A stretch of 18,311 nt of DNA from Faecalitalea sp. UBA4312 (GTDB taxonomy: Bacteria > Bacillota_I > Bacilli_A > Erysipelotrichales > Erysipelotrichaceae), in assembly GCA_002394635.1 (NCBI GenBank), contig DGUK01000098.1, positions 1-18,311 on the forward strand, written 5' to 3'. Numbering within the stretch: position 1 is the first letter of the stretch; every line of letters begins with the position of its first letter. The position numbers were made by a program, and so were the translations under genes. Below are positions 15,995-18,311 of this stretch, piece by piece. The notes beneath the pieces are model-generated. The model worked only from the letters and a program-made list of their open reading frames with translations, did not search any database and had not been told where the DNA came from.

Positions 15995-16020
15995 AAATTA
16001 CACCTTTTCGGGTGTAATTT
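15995..16020. promoter_or_regulatory. Perfect 10-bp inverted repeat before the HipB-like gene (operator or attenuator)
   Basis: The arms AAATTACACC and GGTGTAATTT flank a 6-base loop (TTTTCG on the plus strand). The repeat ends 7 bases before the HipB-like ATG, and its right arm on the minus strand contains the only likely Shine-Dalgarno (AGGTG). HipB-type repressors bind short inverted repeats next to their own genes, so an operator is the simplest reading. On the minus strand the stem is also followed by TTTTTATAT, so it could weakly terminate transcription from the licD side. A TTGAAA box overlaps the outer arm (16023-16018), but the -10 at 17-bp spacing is poor. Confidence 0.7.
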
Positions 16021-16070
16021 CAACTGCATAACCTGTTCTTTTATAAGCTGTCCCTTTGTATCAAAAAACC

Positions 16071-17030
16071 TTAGTATTTATTCTCCTCCAACGCTTTTTG
16101 TCCCAAAGAGCCCGGGATCGGATCGATCACATATATATCCCCGTCATCCAGATCTGCATAAATGAAGTGGATGTGGATCCTATCTTCTTCCGGTGGAAAC
16201 TGCATATAATCTCCATACATGTCGGTCAACATTTGTTTGTAATTCTTTGGAACCGGAATCTCCATATCTTCATATTTCATTTTCTGTAAAGGAAACACAT
16301 CTTCTGTATTATATACAAACGGATCATAGGTATAAAAAGAACCTATGCGCTTTCCGGTCGTATCTTTTAAAATCTCTTGTTCCAATGTCTTCATAATGTC
16401 TTTCCAAGGTGTCGGTCCCGCTTGTCGCACCTGTTTCATATGATGCATTTTTAAACGTTCTTTTACCCCACGCAATCCTTTTTTATGAGGAACATATTCC
16501 AGTTTTGAGGGCTTGTAATCATGAATAGCCCTTGGCCGATATTCATCGAATATCTTCAAGCGCTCTTTTTCATTATCCGGTACATGGTCAACCACATATA
16601 CATCCAGCATCAAGGATGTAGACCAGGCTTCTTTGGTCACCGGATCCCTCCAGCCTTCTACATCTCCATAGCTTTGAATGCGCGTATTCTTTTGGTATAC
16701 ACGTCCGAATATCTTATCATGCCGGATATCATCTGTATATCCTGTTTCAAACAAGCAGTCATCTCCCCATTCTTCAACAGGGACTTTCTGCAATTTTTTA
16801 TAATCTTCTCGAAGCATTTGTATATCTACATCATCATCCCACGGAATAAAGCCTTGATGTCGGACAGTTCCCAGCAGTGTTCCATAGGCCGCCCAGTATT
16901 GAATATCATATTTTTTACAGATTGCATCCAGTTTTTTTAATGATTTCAAATTCACAAGCTGGATCTTGCGTATCAATGCTTCTTTACTTTTCGTATCTTT
17001 CGTATCTATTGTGACAATGTTCTTGTTCAT
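16071..17030 (-). CDS. LicD-family phosphotransferase
   Basis: The 319-residue protein has the LicD signature AAYGTLLGTVRHQGFIPWDD (47-66) followed by DVDI, a nucleotidyltransferase-like fold with acidic metal ligands. Best-known members transfer phosphocholine from CDP-choline to surface glycans or teichoic acids; others move ribitol phosphate or other phospho-groups. The neighbouring BCCT transporter favours choline. No LicA kinase or LicC cytidylyltransferase lies in the window, so the CDP-choline steps would be encoded elsewhere. The start overlaps the transporter gene by 47 nt. GAGGA stands 10 bases upstream, with an AAAGG touching the ATG. Confidence 0.88.
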   Translation of the reverse strand: MNKNIVTIDTKDTKSKEALIRKIQLVNLKSLKKLDAICKKYDIQYWAAYGTLLGTVRHQGFIPWDDDVDIQMLREDYKKLQKVPVEEWGDDCLFETGYTDDIRHDKIFGRVYQKNTRIQSYGDVEGWRDPVTKEAWSTSLMLDVYVVDHVPDNEKERLKIFDEYRPRAIHDYKPSKLEYVPHKKGLRGVKERLKMHHMKQVRQAGPTPWKDIMKTLEQEILKDTTGKRIGSFYTYDPFVYNTEDVFPLQKMKYEDMEIPVPKNYKQMLTDMYGDYMQFPPEEDRIHIHFIYADLDDGDIYVIDPIPGSLGQKALEENKY

Positions 17031-18311
17031 CCTTTAATGTTCCTCGCAATTCTAAGTATTTTCCGGCTTCTTTAAAAAAGCTCCAGATCATGATGATCAT
17101 GATGATGCCAATCGGGAAAGCAGATATTATACTGACCGATTGTATATTGTTCATAGAGCTTTCAGAGAAAACCAAACCAATGGGTAATACAATCAATAAT
17201 ATACACCACAATAATTGAATCAGTAAATGGGGATTTTCCCCTTCCTTTAATTTTTTGTAGCTGTAGCATGCAGCCGTATACGCAATAGAATCAAAAGAGG
17301 TGGCATAAAACGCAATCATGCAGACTAAAGTAAGGATCAATACAATCGTGGTTCCGGGGATCGTATCCATTATATGCAGGATCAAAGTATACAGATCGCC
17401 ACTTGTTTCATACTGGCCGATAAAATCGACGAGCCCGGCACTCTGTAATCCCAGCGAATAGTTTCCTAACACAATAAAACTGATGATCGTCGAGCCGACA
17501 CCGAAAAGATATCCTCCGGTAATCACCTGGCGAATGGTCCTTCCCCGGGAAATATTTCCTATGAAGAAAGGCGCTGCAATGCACCATACCATCCAGTATG
17601 CCCAGAAATAGATGGTCCAGTCCTGCGGAAAATGATTGGTCCTTCCCGGATCTGTATAGGTCGAAAGTTCAATAAAATTTTGTATCATCTTTCCCAGTGA
17701 TTGAAACCCGTTTTCCACAATAAAGCGAGCTTGGCCTCCTATGACAAAAACATAAAACAATAATCCGAAAAAGAGATAGATACAAAGTTTAGCCAGAAAG
17801 CTGATTCCCTTAAATCCATGTAAAACAGCATACGTATACACAAGGCACGTTACAAGTAAAATGATGATCGTAACGATCCGGCGATCCACTTGAATATGGA
17901 ATAAGCGCATGATGACACTGGCTAGCAAAGGCGTAGCTACGCTGAACGTTGTAGCCGTTCCGGCCAATAAGGCAAATAGCGCAAATAAATCAATGATACG
18001 CCCCCACAAGCCATCGGCTCTTTTTCCGATTACAGGTCGGCATGCCTCGGAATAGCGTTGTCGTTGTCTTTTCCCCACATGCAGCATGAATCCAAAGACA
18101 ACAGCCAACACCAGGTAGAAAGCCCAGGGTATAAAGCTCCAGTGAAATAAAGGAAAAACACCGGCCCATTCGGTAATAGATCCCAGTTCTGTGATATGAG
18201 GATTGACAGCATACATGACCCACTCCGCAAAGGAATAAAACAGGATATCCGCTGCCAGCCCACACGTAAACATCATACTGCCCCATGCAAAAAACGAATA
18301 CTTTGGTTTTT
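16984..18311 (-). CDS. BCCT-family transporter (choline/betaine/carnitine type), N-terminus outside the window
   Basis: The frame is open from 18311 to the TGA at 16984, about 442 residues, with the first membrane helices missing. The in-frame residues before the first ATG (18276) read KPKYSFFAWGSMMF and continue the BCCT pattern, so the true start lies beyond the window edge. The core signature appears in IYFWAYWMVWCIAAPFFIGN followed by ISRGRTIRQV, with about ten hydrophobic segments. The glycine-rich helix of BetP is replaced here by CGLAADILFYSFAEW, a variant seen in Firmicutes BCCT proteins. These are secondary transporters of quaternary ammonium compounds. The overlap with licD suggests supply of choline for surface decoration, not general osmoprotection. 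Confidence 0.9.
   Translation of the reverse strand, partial: KPKYSFFAWGSMMFTCGLAADILFYSFAEWVMYAVNPHITELGSITEWAGVFPLFHWSFIPWAFYLVLAVVFGFMLHVGKRQRQRYSEACRPVIGKRADGLWGRIIDLFALFALLAGTATTFSVATPLLASVIMRLFHIQVDRRIVTIIILLVTCLVYTYAVLHGFKGISFLAKLCIYLFFGLLFYVFVIGGQARFIVENGFQSLGKMIQNFIELSTYTDPGRTNHFPQDWTIYFWAYWMVWCIAAPFFIGNISRGRTIRQVITGGYLFGVGSTIISFIVLGNYSLGLQSAGLVDFIGQYETSGDLYTLILHIMDTIPGTTIVLILTLVCMIAFYATSFDSIAYTAACYSYKKLKEGENPHLLIQLLWCILLIVLPIGLVFSESSMNNIQSVSIISAFPIGIIMIIMIWSFFKEAGKYLELRGTLKDEQEHCHNRYERYEK

Noticed and set aside
1..18311. Mobile element or prophage carrying the locus
   Set aside because: No transposase, integrase, terminal inverted repeats or tRNA attachment site is visible; gene order and orientation fit a resident glycan operon.

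Overview
The window looks like a chromosomal cell-surface polysaccharide locus from a Bacillota (Firmicutes) bacterium. Purine-rich Shine-Dalgarno sites, moderate GC (by eye in the 40s), a BCCT transporter of the Firmicutes type, LicD, a TagB/TagF-like transferase, clostridial ChW repeats and a DUF2304 protein all point that way. An Erysipelotrichia or Clostridia-like host is my guess only; there is no rRNA or other phylogenetic marker here.

All 17 supported genes lie on the minus strand, so transcription runs from high to low coordinates. The genes are packed with gaps of a few bases or 4-47 nt overlaps, and no stretch over 300 bases lacks a gene. I see no tRNA, rRNA, transposase, phage gene or CRISPR array. 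In transcription order: (a) 18311-16071, a BCCT-type (choline/betaine-like) transporter overlapping a LicD-family transferase, a likely choline-uptake/phosphocholine-decoration pair; (b) 16020-15773, a hairpin and a small HipB-like repressor with no HipA; (c) 15776-9821, an assembly block of a GT2 glycosyltransferase, a large membrane protein, a MerR-methyltransferase fusion, a polyprenyl-phosphate-type GT2 with its DUF2304 partner, and a third GT2; (d) 9786-6380, a promoter followed by a secreted glutamine-rich repeat protein, a membrane O-acyltransferase and a secreted ChW-repeat transglutaminase-like protein; (e) 6376-1, a palindrome/promoter element followed by rfbA, rfbC, rfbB, a teichoic-acid-type polymerising transferase, rfbD, a Wzy-like polymerase and a truncated sugar-nucleotide epimerase.

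Together the genes would make dTDP-L-rhamnose, assemble a rhamnose-containing repeat unit, polymerise it (Wzy-like and/or by phosphodiester links through the TagB-like enzyme) and decorate it with acyl groups and perhaps phosphocholine. The least expected parts are the regulatory ones: a MerR-type DNA-binding domain fused to an SAM methyltransferase inside the operon, a MerR-style promoter (dyad inside a 19-bp spacer) before rfbA, an orphan HipB-like repressor preceded by an inverted repeat, and a secreted Gln-repeat protein encoded two genes before a secreted transglutaminase-fold enzyme.
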